A stretch of 64,000 nucleotides of DNA from Phyllobacterium chamaecytisi (GTDB lineage Bacteria; Pseudomonadota; Alphaproteobacteria; Rhizobiales; Rhizobiaceae). Shown piece after piece: positions 14,309 to 23,529 of this stretch. The notes under the pieces were generated by a model. That model saw only the letters and a list, made by a program, of their open reading frames with translations, was not told where the DNA came from and made no database searches. The stretch is from the NCBI RefSeq assembly GCF_020164455.1, contig NZ_JAIQWW010000009.1:1-64000 (forward strand). Reading direction: 5' to 3'. Within the stretch, counting starts at the first letter, position 1; each line of letters starts with the position of its first letter. The position numbers and the translations under genes were made by a program.

Positions 14309-15385
14309 TCACTTGGACGCGCGCAGGCGGGCTTCAAGCCAGAGGCTGTAGCGCGAAGCCGAATAGCACAGGGTGAAATAAATCAGCCCGACGAAAATGT
14401 AGCTTTCGTCATAGAAACCGAGCCAGATCGGATCGTTAGCGGCGTTTTTTGCAGCGTTCAGAAGGTCAAAGATGCCTATGACCGCAACAAGCGTCGAATT
14501 GAGCACAATACCGATGGCGAGATTGACCAGAGCTGGAATGACCGCGCGAAGCGCTTGCGGCAATATGATCAGCCGGACAATGCGCCAATAGCCGAATCCT
14601 AACGCGGAGGCCGCTTCCGCCTGCCCATGCGGCACTGACTGCAGTCCCGCCCGCACAACTTCCGCCAGGTAAGCAGCGACGAAAAGAGTAAGTCCGATCT
14701 GCGCGCGGATAAGTGCTTCCGGCGAAAAGCCGAGCGGCAGCATCATTGGCACCAACAACATGGCCACGTAGAGAATGGCGATCATCGGTACCCCGCGGAC
14801 AATCTCGATAAACAGGATGGACAATGTTCGCAGACCGCCCATTTTCGAGCGTCTGGCCAATGCCAGCAGAACTGCGAGCGGAAAAGCGCAGGCGAAGCCC
14901 ACGACCGATATCAGCAATGTCAGCGCCAATCCGCCCCAACGGCCGGTGGGCACCCTTGGGCCGACCAGCGTTCCCGCCATGAGCATCCAGATGAGAACGA
15001 CTGTTCCTATCCATAGATAGACGAGATGTCTGCTCCAGAACTTCGGCGTCCCGGTTATCACCAACAATAAAGCAAGAAGGCAAATCACGAGCGAGGGACG
15101 CCAATCAAGTTCGGGTGGATATAGGGCAAAAAGGATAAATCGCAGTTTCGCACCGATGAACGCCCAGCAAGCGCCTGTGTTCAAGGCGCAGTCCTTGGCG
15201 CTACCCGTCCAAGTGGCGTTTAGAAAGAGCCAACGAAAGAGGGATGGGACGGTCCAGAAGAGCAAGGCAACCACGAACACTGTGATCAACGTGTTGAGGG
15301 GTGTGCCGAACAGCCCATCAAGCCAGTTCTGCCAAATTTGCCGCCATTTCATTTTCGTGGCGAGGGCATCAACCGACGAATTCAT
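14309..15385 (-). CDS. aapM: General L-amino-acid ABC transporter permease AapM-like
   Basis: Inner-membrane permease, 358 residues, of the polar amino-acid family. The second, larger half has the EAA-type motif in PHGQAEAASALGFGYWRIVR followed by LIILPQALRAVIPALVN. The long N-terminal extension with extra membrane spans and a periplasmic loop around DCALNTGACWAF fits AapM/BztC rather than shorter His/Gln permeases. Its ATG overlaps the AapQ-like stop by four bases. In the canonical order J-Q-M-P an ATPase (AapP) should follow, but here the next genes are a small unknown ORF and a binding protein. The system either borrows an ATPase or has lost its own. Confidence 0.88.
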   Translation of the reverse strand: MNSSVDALATKMKWRQIWQNWLDGLFGTPLNTLITVFVVALLFWTVPSLFRWLFLNATWTGSAKDCALNTGACWAFIGAKLRFILFALYPPELDWRPSLVICLLALLLVITGTPKFWSRHLVYLWIGTVVLIWMLMAGTLVGPRVPTGRWGGLALTLLISVVGFACAFPLAVLLALARRSKMGGLRTLSILFIEIVRGVPMIAILYVAMLLVPMMLPLGFSPEALIRAQIGLTLFVAAYLAEVVRAGLQSVPHGQAEAASALGFGYWRIVRLIILPQALRAVIPALVNLAIGIVLNSTLVAVIGIFDLLNAAKNAANDPIWLGFYDESYIFVGLIYFTLCYSASRYSLWLEARLRASK

Positions 15386-16584
15386 CGTAGGGAAAACCCC
15401 CGGCTTTCAATGCGCTGGTTATAGCGATTCATGATTGCTGACACCGCAAGATTGAGCGTGAGGTAGGACACCACGATGATTGCAAGCGCCTCGAGGACCT
15501 GACCGCTCTGGTTGGCAGTGGTGTTGAGTACGCTGACAAGATCGGGAAAACCGATGGCGACGGCGAGGCTGGAGTTCTTTGTGAGGTCGAGATAACTCGA
15601 TGTCATCAAGGGGATGATAACCCTTAGCGCTTGCGGCAAGATCACCAGCCGCATGATCTTCCCCGGCTGCAACCCGAGCGACCGCGCAGACTCCCACTGC
15701 CCTGCGGGCACGGACTGAATCCCGCTCCGGACAATTTCAGCGATCGTCGCGGAAGAATTTACCACCAGTCCGATCAGCAGCGCGGCAAATTCGGGGGTGA
15801 GGTTAAGACCACCGGTTATGTTGAAGCCGTGGAGTGCTGGAACGTCGATGTTCGCCTGCGCCCCGCTGAGGTGGAATACCAGACTGACACCCAGCAATAC
15901 AAAAAAAGAAATGCTCAAAAATCCGATGGCTCCAGTCCGCTTCCCTGCCCGTAGACGTGCAAGGCAGACGACTGTAAGCACGATCGCCATAGACAGCGCG
16001 ATAGCCGATGCCGGAATATCGTGGAGCTGCAGACTCGGGATCGAGATGCCGCGATTGCTCAAGTAGATCACGCCGAACGGATTGATCGCCTGTCGTGGTG
16101 CAGGAAAGGCGTGAGTGACGGCGCTCCAGAAAAACAGCTGCAGCAATAGCGGTGTGTTCCGCACGACCTCCACATACCAGCGCACCAAGCCTGCCAGGAG
16201 AAAATTGCCGGAAAGCCGCGCAATCCCAAGAGAGACGCCCAGAACCGTAGCCAGGACACATCCGGAAAGGGCGATCGCGATGGTGTTCAATAGTCCCGCT
16301 AGCACGGCTCGCGCAAATGTGTCGCTCGGCGCATAGGCGATCAAGCTTTCTCCGATCGCAAAATTGGCGCTTTGATGCAGGAAGCCGAAACCCGGTGTGA
16401 TACCCAAACGATGCATGGTCTCGATCGTGTTCGATCCCATGATCCAGAATATTGCCAGCAGCCCGATAAAAACGACAAACTGTGTGACCGGATAACGGCC
16501 CCACCAGCCTAGAAAAGCGTTGAAACTGCCGGGGCCTTTCGGACCCGGCATTAATTCCTTCAGTGTTGTTGAATCCGCAGACAT
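15382..16584 (-). CDS. aapQ: General L-amino-acid ABC transporter permease AapQ-like
   Basis: Inner-membrane permease of 400 residues, about the usual AapQ/BztB length. It has multiple membrane spans, the periplasmic region around ANIDVPALHGFNITGG, and the EAA loop VPAGQWESARSLGLQPGKIM followed by RLVILPQALRVIIP. It would pair with AapM as a heterodimer. It lies 19 bases after the binding-protein gene and overlaps aapM by four bases, so the three are one operon. Family call is secure; whether this copy imports general amino acids or a sulfur amino acid cannot be told from sequence, although all neighbouring operons lean to organosulfur use. Confidence 0.88.
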   Translation of the reverse strand: MSADSTTLKELMPGPKGPGSFNAFLGWWGRYPVTQFVVFIGLLAIFWIMGSNTIETMHRLGITPGFGFLHQSANFAIGESLIAYAPSDTFARAVLAGLLNTIAIALSGCVLATVLGVSLGIARLSGNFLLAGLVRWYVEVVRNTPLLLQLFFWSAVTHAFPAPRQAINPFGVIYLSNRGISIPSLQLHDIPASAIALSMAIVLTVVCLARLRAGKRTGAIGFLSISFFVLLGVSLVFHLSGAQANIDVPALHGFNITGGLNLTPEFAALLIGLVVNSSATIAEIVRSGIQSVPAGQWESARSLGLQPGKIMRLVILPQALRVIIPLMTSSYLDLTKNSSLAVAIGFPDLVSVLNTTANQSGQVLEALAIIVVSYLTLNLAVSAIMNRYNQRIESRGFSLR

Positions 16585-16603
16585 GCCAGGCCAAGCATCC
16601 GTC

Positions 16604-17647
16604 TCAGCGGAACGGCGGCGAATAAAGCAATCCGCCCTGCGTCCAGGGCTGGTTATAGCCGCGCTCGAAACCTACAGGCGATCCCTTGCCGATGGTGCGA
16701 TCAAAAATCTCGCCGTAATTGCCGAGCGTCTTGACGATATTATAGGCGAACTTGGGATCGAGTCCGATGGCCTGTCCAAGCGAAGGATCGGTGCCCAGGA
16801 ACCGACTGATCGCGGGATCTTCGCTGTTCAGAAATGTGTCGACATTTTCCTTGGTGATGCCGAACTCTTCAGCCTGAATGGTCGCATAAACGGTCCAGTT
16901 GACAATCTCCAGCCAGCGGTCGTCGCCAGCGGCAATTGCCGGAGCCAGCGGTTCTTTCGACAAGCGTTCCGGGAGGAGGACATAGTCATCCGGTTTTGCC
17001 AAGAGCGTGCGTCTCAAAGCGAGGTCGGAGGCGTCTTGGGTCAGGGCGTCAACACGACCAGATTCGAGCGCCTTCAAGAATTCATTGCTGTCCTCGATCG
17101 TTACCGGGGTGAATTTATGTCCAGTCTTGCGGAAGAAGTCTGCGATATTCAGCTCACCCGTTGTTCCGCTTTGCACACCGATCGTTGCCCCATCGAGCTC
17201 ACTGCCCTTGGTAACGCCAAGTGACTTGTTCACCAGCAACCCCTGCCCGTCATAGAAAATAGTCGGACCAAAATGGAAGCCGAGTTTGAAGGCGCGCGTG
17301 ACAGTCTGGGTAACCCCGGAAAGCAGGATATCGAACTCACCCGACTGAAGTGCGGGCAAACGCTGTTGCGGCGACGACGATGTGAATTCAACCTTGTCGG
17401 GGTCGTTGAAGACAGTGATTGCCAGAGCCCTGCCGAACTCGACAAAGAAGCCCTGCCACTTACCGTTGCTGTCGGGTGCAAAAAATCCGGGCGACGTGCC
17501 CACACCGACCTTGATTGTGCCACGCTCCTTAATCTTGTCCAGAGTCGGCCCGGCGTGAGCGGCCCCCGATAACAGGGTTGCAACGGTAATCACTCCCGCG
17601 GCAATCTTCGTCCGCCACGTATGGTGACGCCGATTTTCTATGCGCAT
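16604..17647 (-). CDS. aapJ: General L-amino-acid ABC transporter substrate-binding protein AapJ-like
   Basis: Periplasmic family-3 binding protein, 347 residues. It has a Sec signal (residues 1-32, ending SGAAHA), then LDKIKERGTIKVGVGTSPGF, SGVTQTVTR and GYNQPWTQGGLLYSPPFR at the C-terminus, which is the characteristic AapJ ending. GGAGAG lies 7 bases before the ATG at 17647. It is the first gene of the J-Q-M operon. Rhizobial Aap systems are broad amino-acid importers; this one lacks an adjacent AapP ATPase. Confidence 0.88.
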   Translation of the reverse strand: MRIENRRHHTWRTKIAAGVITVATLLSGAAHAGPTLDKIKERGTIKVGVGTSPGFFAPDSNGKWQGFFVEFGRALAITVFNDPDKVEFTSSSPQQRLPALQSGEFDILLSGVTQTVTRAFKLGFHFGPTIFYDGQGLLVNKSLGVTKGSELDGATIGVQSGTTGELNIADFFRKTGHKFTPVTIEDSNEFLKALESGRVDALTQDASDLALRRTLLAKPDDYVLLPERLSKEPLAPAIAAGDDRWLEIVNWTVYATIQAEEFGITKENVDTFLNSEDPAISRFLGTDPSLGQAIGLDPKFAYNIVKTLGNYGEIFDRTIGKGSPVGFERGYNQPWTQGGLLYSPPFR

Positions 17648-17927
17648 TATCCATCTCTCCTATCGAAATATCGTTGTTGGGTCAGGTAAGACTGGATCGT
17701 GCGATCCCCCGGCTATACCCCTCTTGCTACAGTAATGACTTGCACGCGAAGCAGGAGATATCGTTTTGCAAATAGGTTTATGAGAGCGAAGTAACATGCT
17801 CAAAAAACAAGTTTTTCCAGTTTAATTTCTTGCTTTAAGAAGGATGGTCGTCGGCCAGTTCAGCCGCAAAATCAGGTACCAATAAAGCCCCACTTCAGGT
17901 GACGCAGCACACTGTCCTTAATAAGAA

Positions 17928-17956
17928 AAGCCGCGTCCAAATCTTGGGCGCGGCTT
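17928..17956 (-). terminator. Rho-independent terminator after the amino-acid-type ABC/LLM operon
   Basis: A 13-base stem AAGCCGCGTCCAA / TTGGGCGCGGCTT with one G-T type mismatch and a 3-base loop. On the minus strand it is followed by TTTTCTTATT. It lies 19 bases past the stop of the binding-protein gene that ends at 17975, so it would end the transcript running from 22735. Confidence 0.75.
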
Positions 17957-17974
17957 CTTCCGATCAAACGAAAA

Positions 17975-18910
17975 TCAGCTGTTCGGCAGTCCGGGAGGAT
18001 TGGTTGCAGCTTTGTCAATTGCCTCGGAACCGAGATTCCAGCGGTCGAGAACCTGCTTATATTTCCCGTTGGCGATGAGTTCATTGAGCGCTTCGGTGAT
18101 GCCGTCGGCGGCACCGCTTCCCTTGCGCGTTGTCACGGCGACCTCCGCCGTGATCGGCCAGCCGCCGCTTACCGTGCCGACGAGCCTGGTCTTGCCATTG
18201 ACCTTCGCCTTGTAGGCCTGCGTCGCATTTACGCTGAAAACGGCATCGGCACGTCCGGATTCGATAGCGAGGTATTTGACCGCCTCGTCATCGTAATATT
18301 GCACCTCGATCGGCTTCAGGCCATTGCCGACATTCTGCTTGTCCCAGGCAAGCAGGATTTTCTCCTGGTTTGTGCCCGGATCCGTAATCACTTTCAGACC
18401 AGCGATATCCTTTGGCTCCTTGATTGATTTGATGGGTCCGTCGGCTTTGACGTAGAAGCCAAGCTCATCCTTGCGATAGGTTGAGAAATCGAATTTCTCC
18501 TTGCGCTGCTCGGTGACCGTCACATTGGAAATGACGGCATCGAACTTGCCCGATTGCAAGCCAAGCGGCCAATCGGCCCAGGCGACTGGAACGAGAACAA
18601 GTTCTCGACCGAGGCTATCTGCGACCAGTTGTGCGAGATCGACATCATATCCAACCACCGTCGTGGCATCTGTTGCATAGGTGCTGAGTGGAGGATTCCC
18701 AGGGTTCAGACCAATGGTGAGCTTGCCATCGCTGATAAACTTGAAGTCTTTCGAAACGGCCTCGATCGCCTTTTCGCTTTTCTCCGCCCGGACACGATCC
18801 TTTTGCTGAGGACTTAGGTCGAAATCATCACTTGCCGTGTATCCCAGCCCTGCTGTGGCGGCAATTAAACCGCTGGCGATTGCTGATATCAGTGCTAGTC
18901 TCTTTGTCAT
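17975..18910 (-). CDS. Amino-acid-type ABC transporter substrate-binding protein (cystine-binding-like), paralogue 1
   Basis: Periplasmic family-3 binding protein, 311 residues. A Sec signal (1-25) precedes FDLSPQQKDRVRAEKSEKAI, and then NPGNPPLSTYATDATTVVGY, VAWADWPLGLQSGKFDAVIS and VTEQRKEKFDFSTYRKDELG. The last is the typical TEERKK-FDFS-type segment of this family. It is about two-thirds identical by eye to the paralogue at 19971-20921, and the two flank an LLM monooxygenase gene with four-base overlaps on both sides. Two binding proteins sharing one permease-ATPase would widen the substrate range. A strong hairpin terminator follows the stop. Expected ligand: a cysteine derivative (inference from operon content). 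Confidence 0.87.
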   Translation of the reverse strand: MTKRLALISAIASGLIAATAGLGYTASDDFDLSPQQKDRVRAEKSEKAIEAVSKDFKFISDGKLTIGLNPGNPPLSTYATDATTVVGYDVDLAQLVADSLGRELVLVPVAWADWPLGLQSGKFDAVISNVTVTEQRKEKFDFSTYRKDELGFYVKADGPIKSIKEPKDIAGLKVITDPGTNQEKILLAWDKQNVGNGLKPIEVQYYDDEAVKYLAIESGRADAVFSVNATQAYKAKVNGKTRLVGTVSGGWPITAEVAVTTRKGSGAADGITEALNELIANGKYKQVLDRWNLGSEAIDKAATNPPGLPNS

Positions 18911-19974
18911 GCTTGGCCCCTTTTCAAATGTACCGGGTGTTGATCAACGTGTAGTGGTCGTTTCCAGCCGAGTTCCGGCGCAATACGTTCGACAAAGTCG
19001 GAAAGAATCTGTTGGTATTCGTGCGGCTGGAACTCGTATGGGAGCTCAAGGCGCAACTCCGTAACTGCCGCCAAAACAGGGTCCTCTAGCAGGCGTTCAA
19101 GTATCTGTTCCGACGTGCCAACAAGGTCTTGCGGAAAGAGTATCCGCCGCTCGCCTTGCGGCTTTAGGGTCCGCTCAAAGCGGCTGGCAGCATAAGCCGC
19201 ATATTTACGTCTGGTCGGTGTATCAGCGCTATCCGTCGGAACGATTACCCGGCCAATCGAGACACGTTGTTCCCAAGACAACTCCCGGTTGACGTGGTAG
19301 ATGTCCAACTGACGCAACTGAGCTTCGAAAAAATCGTCCGTATCCTCGCCCGTCGTGACGTTGCTCAGCATCAGGTTGAAGCCGTTCTGGGCTGCCCAAC
19401 GGCTGGAGCGCAATGAACCGCCGCCGTACCACAGGCGATTAACGAGGCCCTTCGCGCGCGGTTGCAGACGCGGGCGATGGCGTCCAAAAGGTGTTACGAT
19501 CAGCGTATCCGGAGCGCCAATGAAGTCGCCGCGCAGATGGCTGGCAAAGCGCTTCACACGTTCATGCGACAGGTCATAATCTTTCCAGTCGCCGTCAAAA
19601 ACCAGCGGCCCGAGAAGATCGGCATGGGCCGGAACCCCTGCGCTGACTCCGACATTCAGGCGGCCCTGCGCCAACACATCGACAGTCGAAAGATCTTCCG
19701 CCAACCGGTAGGGGCTTTCATAGCCGATTTGTATAACCGCCGTGCCTAGCTGGATATGGCGCGTGCGCTGGCTCGCGGCGGCGAGAAAAGCTCCGGCCGA
19801 TGAAATTCCGTGTTCGAGGTGGCGTTGGCGGACCCAAGCACTGTCGAAGCCAAGTTCCTCCCCGAACTCGAGAAGTTTTAGGGTGCTCTCCAGTCCATCG
19901 TAAGGATTGTCATCTTTATAGTTTCCCGGCGTCAGGAAGCCGATATGGCGGATAGCACGGGGAGCCGCTGTCAT
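18907..19974 (-). CDS. LLM-class flavin-dependent monooxygenase (LuxA-like)
   Basis: A 355-residue luciferase-like TIM-barrel oxidoreductase with RHIGFLTPGNYKDDNPYDGL, GFDSAWVRQRHLEHGISSAG and TVDVLAQGRLNVGVSAG. These correspond to the reduced-flavin-binding and strand regions of the family. It has no flavin reductase of its own and should rely on FMNH2 or FADH2 from elsewhere. It is embedded between two binding-protein genes, with ATGA overlaps at both ends, so it is translated with them. The substrate is therefore probably what those proteins bind. It belongs to a different subfamily from the NtaA/DszA-like and MsnO8-like enzymes nearby. Confidence 0.85.
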   Translation of the reverse strand: MTAAPRAIRHIGFLTPGNYKDDNPYDGLESTLKLLEFGEELGFDSAWVRQRHLEHGISSAGAFLAAASQRTRHIQLGTAVIQIGYESPYRLAEDLSTVDVLAQGRLNVGVSAGVPAHADLLGPLVFDGDWKDYDLSHERVKRFASHLRGDFIGAPDTLIVTPFGRHRPRLQPRAKGLVNRLWYGGGSLRSSRWAAQNGFNLMLSNVTTGEDTDDFFEAQLRQLDIYHVNRELSWEQRVSIGRVIVPTDSADTPTRRKYAAYAASRFERTLKPQGERRILFPQDLVGTSEQILERLLEDPVLAAVTELRLELPYEFQPHEYQQILSDFVERIAPELGWKRPLHVDQHPVHLKRGQA

Positions 19975-20921
19975 GATTTTGGCAGTCCGGGAGGATTGGT
20001 GCGCGATTCACCGATTGCTTCCGGCGTCAGCTGCCAGCGTTCGAGCAATTGCTCATATTTTCCGCTGGCTATCAGCTCGTTGATTGCCGCGGTCAGGCTA
20101 TTGGCTATTCCGCTTCCTTTGCGGGTGGTTATGGCAACGTCAGCAATCAAGGGCCAACCGGCGTTGACGATGCCAACCAGCTTTGTCTTTCCCTCCGTAG
20201 CGGCACGATAGGCCTGTGTCGGGTTGGGGTTGAATTCCGCGTCTGCACGACCGGATTGGAGGGCGAGAGAACTGACCGCCTCATCGTCGTAGTATTGCAG
20301 TTCGATGGGTTTCAGCCCCTTGGCGAGATTTTGCTTGTCCCACTCCAAAAGGATTTTCTCCTGGATCGTGCCCGAACTGGTGATGACCCTCAATCCGGCC
20401 ACGTCTTTCGGTTTTTTGATCGAGATTAATGGACTGTCAGATTTGACATAGAAGCCGTGCACGCCCTGCCGGTAGGTCGAAAAATCAAACTTCTCTTTCC
20501 GCTGCTCGGTGACCCCAACGTTCGAGATCACCGCGTCAAATTTTCTTGACTGCAGGCCGAGCGGCCAATCGGCCCAAGCGACCGGAACGAGTTCCAGCTT
20601 CCGGCCGAGGATATCGGCTACCAGAAGAGCAAGGTCCGGATCAAAGCCGACGACCGTCTGTGCATCCGTCGCATATGCTGCGAGTGGCGGGTTGTCGACG
20701 GCAATACCGACGGTAAAGGCGTTGGCCTCCACGAACTCGAACGAGTGCGGTACCGAAGCAATTATCTTTTCCTCTTTTTCGGCGCGAATACGCCGCGGTT
20801 GCTCAGGACTGAGATCGAATGCCCGGGCTGGAACAGCAAATGCCGGAATGGCAATGACAACAGTCAGTACGGCCGCCCGGAACAATTTCCAATTATTTCG
20901 CAAATTCGGATCCTTGCTCAC
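19971..20921 (-). CDS. Amino-acid-type ABC transporter substrate-binding protein (cystine-binding-like), paralogue 2
   Basis: Periplasmic family-3 binding protein of 316 residues with a Sec signal ending near FAVPARA. It is a clear paralogue of 17975-18910, sharing FDLSPEQPRRIRAEKEEKII, PPLAAYATDAQTVVGFD and VAWADWPLGLQSRKFDAVIS. The start overlaps the preceding permease-ATPase gene by four bases, and its stop overlaps the LLM gene by four. Divergence is spread along the protein, suggesting an old duplication with changed ligand preference. The likely ligands are cysteine-type compounds, judged by the flanking acetyltransferase and monooxygenases (inference). Confidence 0.87.
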   Translation of the reverse strand: MSKDPNLRNNWKLFRAAVLTVVIAIPAFAVPARAFDLSPEQPRRIRAEKEEKIIASVPHSFEFVEANAFTVGIAVDNPPLAAYATDAQTVVGFDPDLALLVADILGRKLELVPVAWADWPLGLQSRKFDAVISNVGVTEQRKEKFDFSTYRQGVHGFYVKSDSPLISIKKPKDVAGLRVITSSGTIQEKILLEWDKQNLAKGLKPIELQYYDDEAVSSLALQSGRADAEFNPNPTQAYRAATEGKTKLVGIVNAGWPLIADVAITTRKGSGIANSLTAAINELIASGKYEQLLERWQLTPEAIGESRTNPPGLPKS

Positions 20922-22735
20922 AGAACTTTGGCCAAAAACTCGGCAGTCCGGGCGTTTGCGGGGCGGTTCAGGATCTGATCGGGCGATCCTGTTTCAATGA
21001 TCTTCCCGGCATCCATGAAGATGACAGTGTCGGCAACTTCGCGGGCAAAACCGATTTCATGTGTCACAATGATCAGTGTCGTGCCGGAGCGCGCGAGCTC
21101 CTTGATGACATCCAGAACCTCGCCTACGAGCTCGGGATCGAGTGCCGATGTCGGCTCGTCAAACAACAGGACTTTGGGACGAAGCGCGAGCGCTCGTGCA
21201 ATGGCAACGCGCTGTTGCTGGCCGCCAGAAAGCTGCCGGGGATAGGTGTTGATCTTGTCGCCGAGGCCGACACGGGTGAGCAGGTCGCTTGCTAGGTTGA
21301 TGGCTGCGGGACGGCTCAGCCGCTTCAGCGAAACCGGTGCTTCTATGATATTCTCAAGCACAGTCAGATGAGGAAAGAGGTTGAAACTCTGGAACACCAT
21401 TCCGACTTCGGCGCGGCGCTTCAGGATGTCTTTCTCCTTCAGCTCATAGAGTGTCCTGCCACTCTTGCGGTATCCGACCAGCTCACCGTCGACAGTGATA
21501 AAACCATCATCCACACGCTCAAGATGATTGATGGTACGCAGGAGAGTGGATTTGCCCGAGCCTGATGGACCGAGAATTGCCATGACGCTTCCGGCTTTGA
21601 TATCGAGGCGGATATTGTCCAGAACCTTCAATTGTCCAAAGCTTTTTGACACGCCGTGGATTTTCACCGATCCCGGTGCGCGCCATTGCCCGAATGTCTC
21701 CCTTTGCGCGCCGATCTTCGGTACTGCCGCAAGCTGGCCGTGCGAACTGATCGGGGAGGCAAGCGCGATTTGCGGCCGCGCCAGGATCGGTGCACCGAAC
21801 AGACGGCGCAGCGTAGGGCCAAACTGCGAGACCGGCGCATTGCGCAGCGCGCCTTTGGCAAAATAGCGCTCGATATAATATTGCCCGACGGAAAGGACCG
21901 TCATGATGATCAGGTACCAGACGGTCGCGACCATGAGCAACGGCACAACCTCAAGGTTGCGGCGATAGATCACTTGCACCGTATAGAAGAGTTCCGGCAG
22001 AGCGAGCACGTAGACCATAGACGTGCCCTTGGCCAAACTGATGATCTCGTTGAACCCTGTCGGCAGAATCGTGCGCATCGCCTGAGGAAGGACGATCCGG
22101 AAGGCCTGCCGCCTGCGTGGGAGACCGAGAGCCGCCGCTGCCTCGAGCTGACCCGGGTCGACCGACAGGATCCCACCCCGGATGATTTCCGAAGAAAAGG
22201 CTGCCTGGTTAAGGCTGAGTCCTATCAGGGCTGCCGCAAAGGGGCTCAAGATCGAAATCGTCGGATATTCGGCGAAGAGAATATCCGTGTAGGGAACACC
22301 GATCCGGACGGTCGCGTAAAGGTAGCCGAGGTTATTGAGTATCAATAGCAGGACGATAAGCGGGATGGAGCGAAGCAGCCAGATATAGGCCCAGGAAAGC
22401 CCGCCCAGCAGCGGCGATTTCGAAACCCGGGCCAGAGCCAGAGCCGTGCCAAGCGCGAAGCCAAGCACGGTCGCCAAAGCGGTCAGAAGGAGGGTTCGGG
22501 CGAGGCCAGCCAAGACGGGCGCGGCAAAAAACCACTCGGCAAAAACGCTCCAGCCCCACTTCGGGTTAGTGAGTATAGACTGCAACGTGACGACAATGAC
22601 GAATGCTGCAAAAAGTGTTCCAAAGAAACGCGCGGGGTACTTTGCCTTGACGATCCTGTGGTGCGTGTAGTCCTCACCTCCGCTGGAAGATTGCGGCAGA
22701 GAACGAACATCGGAATAATCTGTCGCAATCGCCAT
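20918..22735 (-). CDS. Fused permease-ATPase of an amino-acid-type ABC importer
   Basis: A 605-residue fusion of a His/Gln-type permease and its ATPase, normally two proteins. Residues about 40-320 form the permease, with the EAA loop DPGQLEAAAALGLPRRRQAF and RIVLPQAMRTILPTG. After a linker, residues about 355-605 are a GlnQ-type ATPase: Walker A GPSGSGKST, signature LSGGQQQRVAIARALALRP, Walker B VLLFDEPTSALD and the switch His in VTHEIG. The ATG at 22735 has GAAGAGGA nine bases upstream; a TTG seven codons earlier is less likely. It leads a four-gene overlapping operon (fusion, binding protein, LLM, binding protein). This layout gives one transporter for two binding proteins. Confidence 0.88.
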   Translation of the reverse strand: MAIATDYSDVRSLPQSSSGGEDYTHHRIVKAKYPARFFGTLFAAFVIVVTLQSILTNPKWGWSVFAEWFFAAPVLAGLARTLLLTALATVLGFALGTALALARVSKSPLLGGLSWAYIWLLRSIPLIVLLLILNNLGYLYATVRIGVPYTDILFAEYPTISILSPFAAALIGLSLNQAAFSSEIIRGGILSVDPGQLEAAAALGLPRRRQAFRIVLPQAMRTILPTGFNEIISLAKGTSMVYVLALPELFYTVQVIYRRNLEVVPLLMVATVWYLIIMTVLSVGQYYIERYFAKGALRNAPVSQFGPTLRRLFGAPILARPQIALASPISSHGQLAAVPKIGAQRETFGQWRAPGSVKIHGVSKSFGQLKVLDNIRLDIKAGSVMAILGPSGSGKSTLLRTINHLERVDDGFITVDGELVGYRKSGRTLYELKEKDILKRRAEVGMVFQSFNLFPHLTVLENIIEAPVSLKRLSRPAAINLASDLLTRVGLGDKINTYPRQLSGGQQQRVAIARALALRPKVLLFDEPTSALDPELVGEVLDVIKELARSGTTLIIVTHEIGFAREVADTVIFMDAGKIIETGSPDQILNRPANARTAEFLAKVL

Positions 22736-22962
22736 GTTGTTGGATCCTCTTCGCAATACCTGTCATCGAGCTACCCCGAATGGTTTGATACTCTCAGGGA
22801 TGTAATTTTACTCGACTGATTTAGTAGTGTTTAGACGAAACAGTCAAAGATGGATGCTGCGTATCAAGGGGTTTATCGGAAGCATTGTTGCAAAAATTAC
22901 TGTTTCTTGAGTATTAAATCCCATGGCGTGTTTGGCGCCAGGATTGCGGTATTTTGCTCCGT

Positions 22963-23508
22963 TCAAGCCGCATGGGTTGAAAGCTTACCGGCTTCTCCGG
23001 CCTGCGAAGGAGTTTGGGCTGCAAGGTGGCTGATGTCTTTTTCGAAGGCCAGATGGCCATAGACTTCCGGATCAACATTGACGTCAAAGAGCGCGGTATA
23101 CCCCGAACGCAAATAGAGCTGGGTCGCCTCCGGCTGCCTGAATCCGGTGGTCAGATATATGCGGGAATATCCTTGGCGTGCTGCCTGCGCCTCCAGCTCA
23201 TAAACAACCTTCCGCGCCAGTCCCTGCTGGCGCAAATCAGCATGGGTCCAGATGCGCTTCAGTTCGGCTGTTCGCTCATCATAGCGCTTGAACGCGCCGC
23301 CGCCGATGGTCAATCCGTCACGCAACAGCAGGAGGAATGAGCCGTGTGGCGGCGCAAAATATTCGGCTGGATAACGGCTCAGTTCATTGCGTGCCGGTTC
23401 GCCGAAGTAGTTGCCGTAACGACTGTCATATTCTTCAATCAGCGCTTCGATAAGGGGGCTTGCCCTTTTGTCATGGGAAGTGGTGTAGACGAAAACATCA
23501 GTCATCAT
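22963..23508 (-). CDS. GNAT-family N-acetyltransferase
   Basis: A 181-residue GNAT protein. The acetyl-CoA pyrophosphate loop reads LRQQGLARKVVYELE, after the strand ELKRIWTH, and the C-terminal GFRQPEATQLYLRSGY matches motif B. AAGGA precedes the chosen ATG at 23508. It lies 21 bases downstream of an M20 deacylase gene and in one run with two LLM monooxygenases. In B. subtilis the SnaA acetyltransferase, SndA deacylase and Cmo monooxygenases act together to salvage sulfur from S-alkyl-cysteines, and the same three activities are gathered here. The specific substrate is inferred from this arrangement, not from the protein itself. Confidence 0.82.
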   Translation of the reverse strand: MMTDVFVYTTSHDKRASPLIEALIEEYDSRYGNYFGEPARNELSRYPAEYFAPPHGSFLLLLRDGLTIGGGAFKRYDERTAELKRIWTHADLRQQGLARKVVYELEAQAARQGYSRIYLTTGFRQPEATQLYLRSGYTALFDVNVDPEVYGHLAFEKDISHLAAQTPSQAGEAGKLSTHAA

Positions 23509-23529
23509 TGTCTCGTTTCCTTTCACAAG

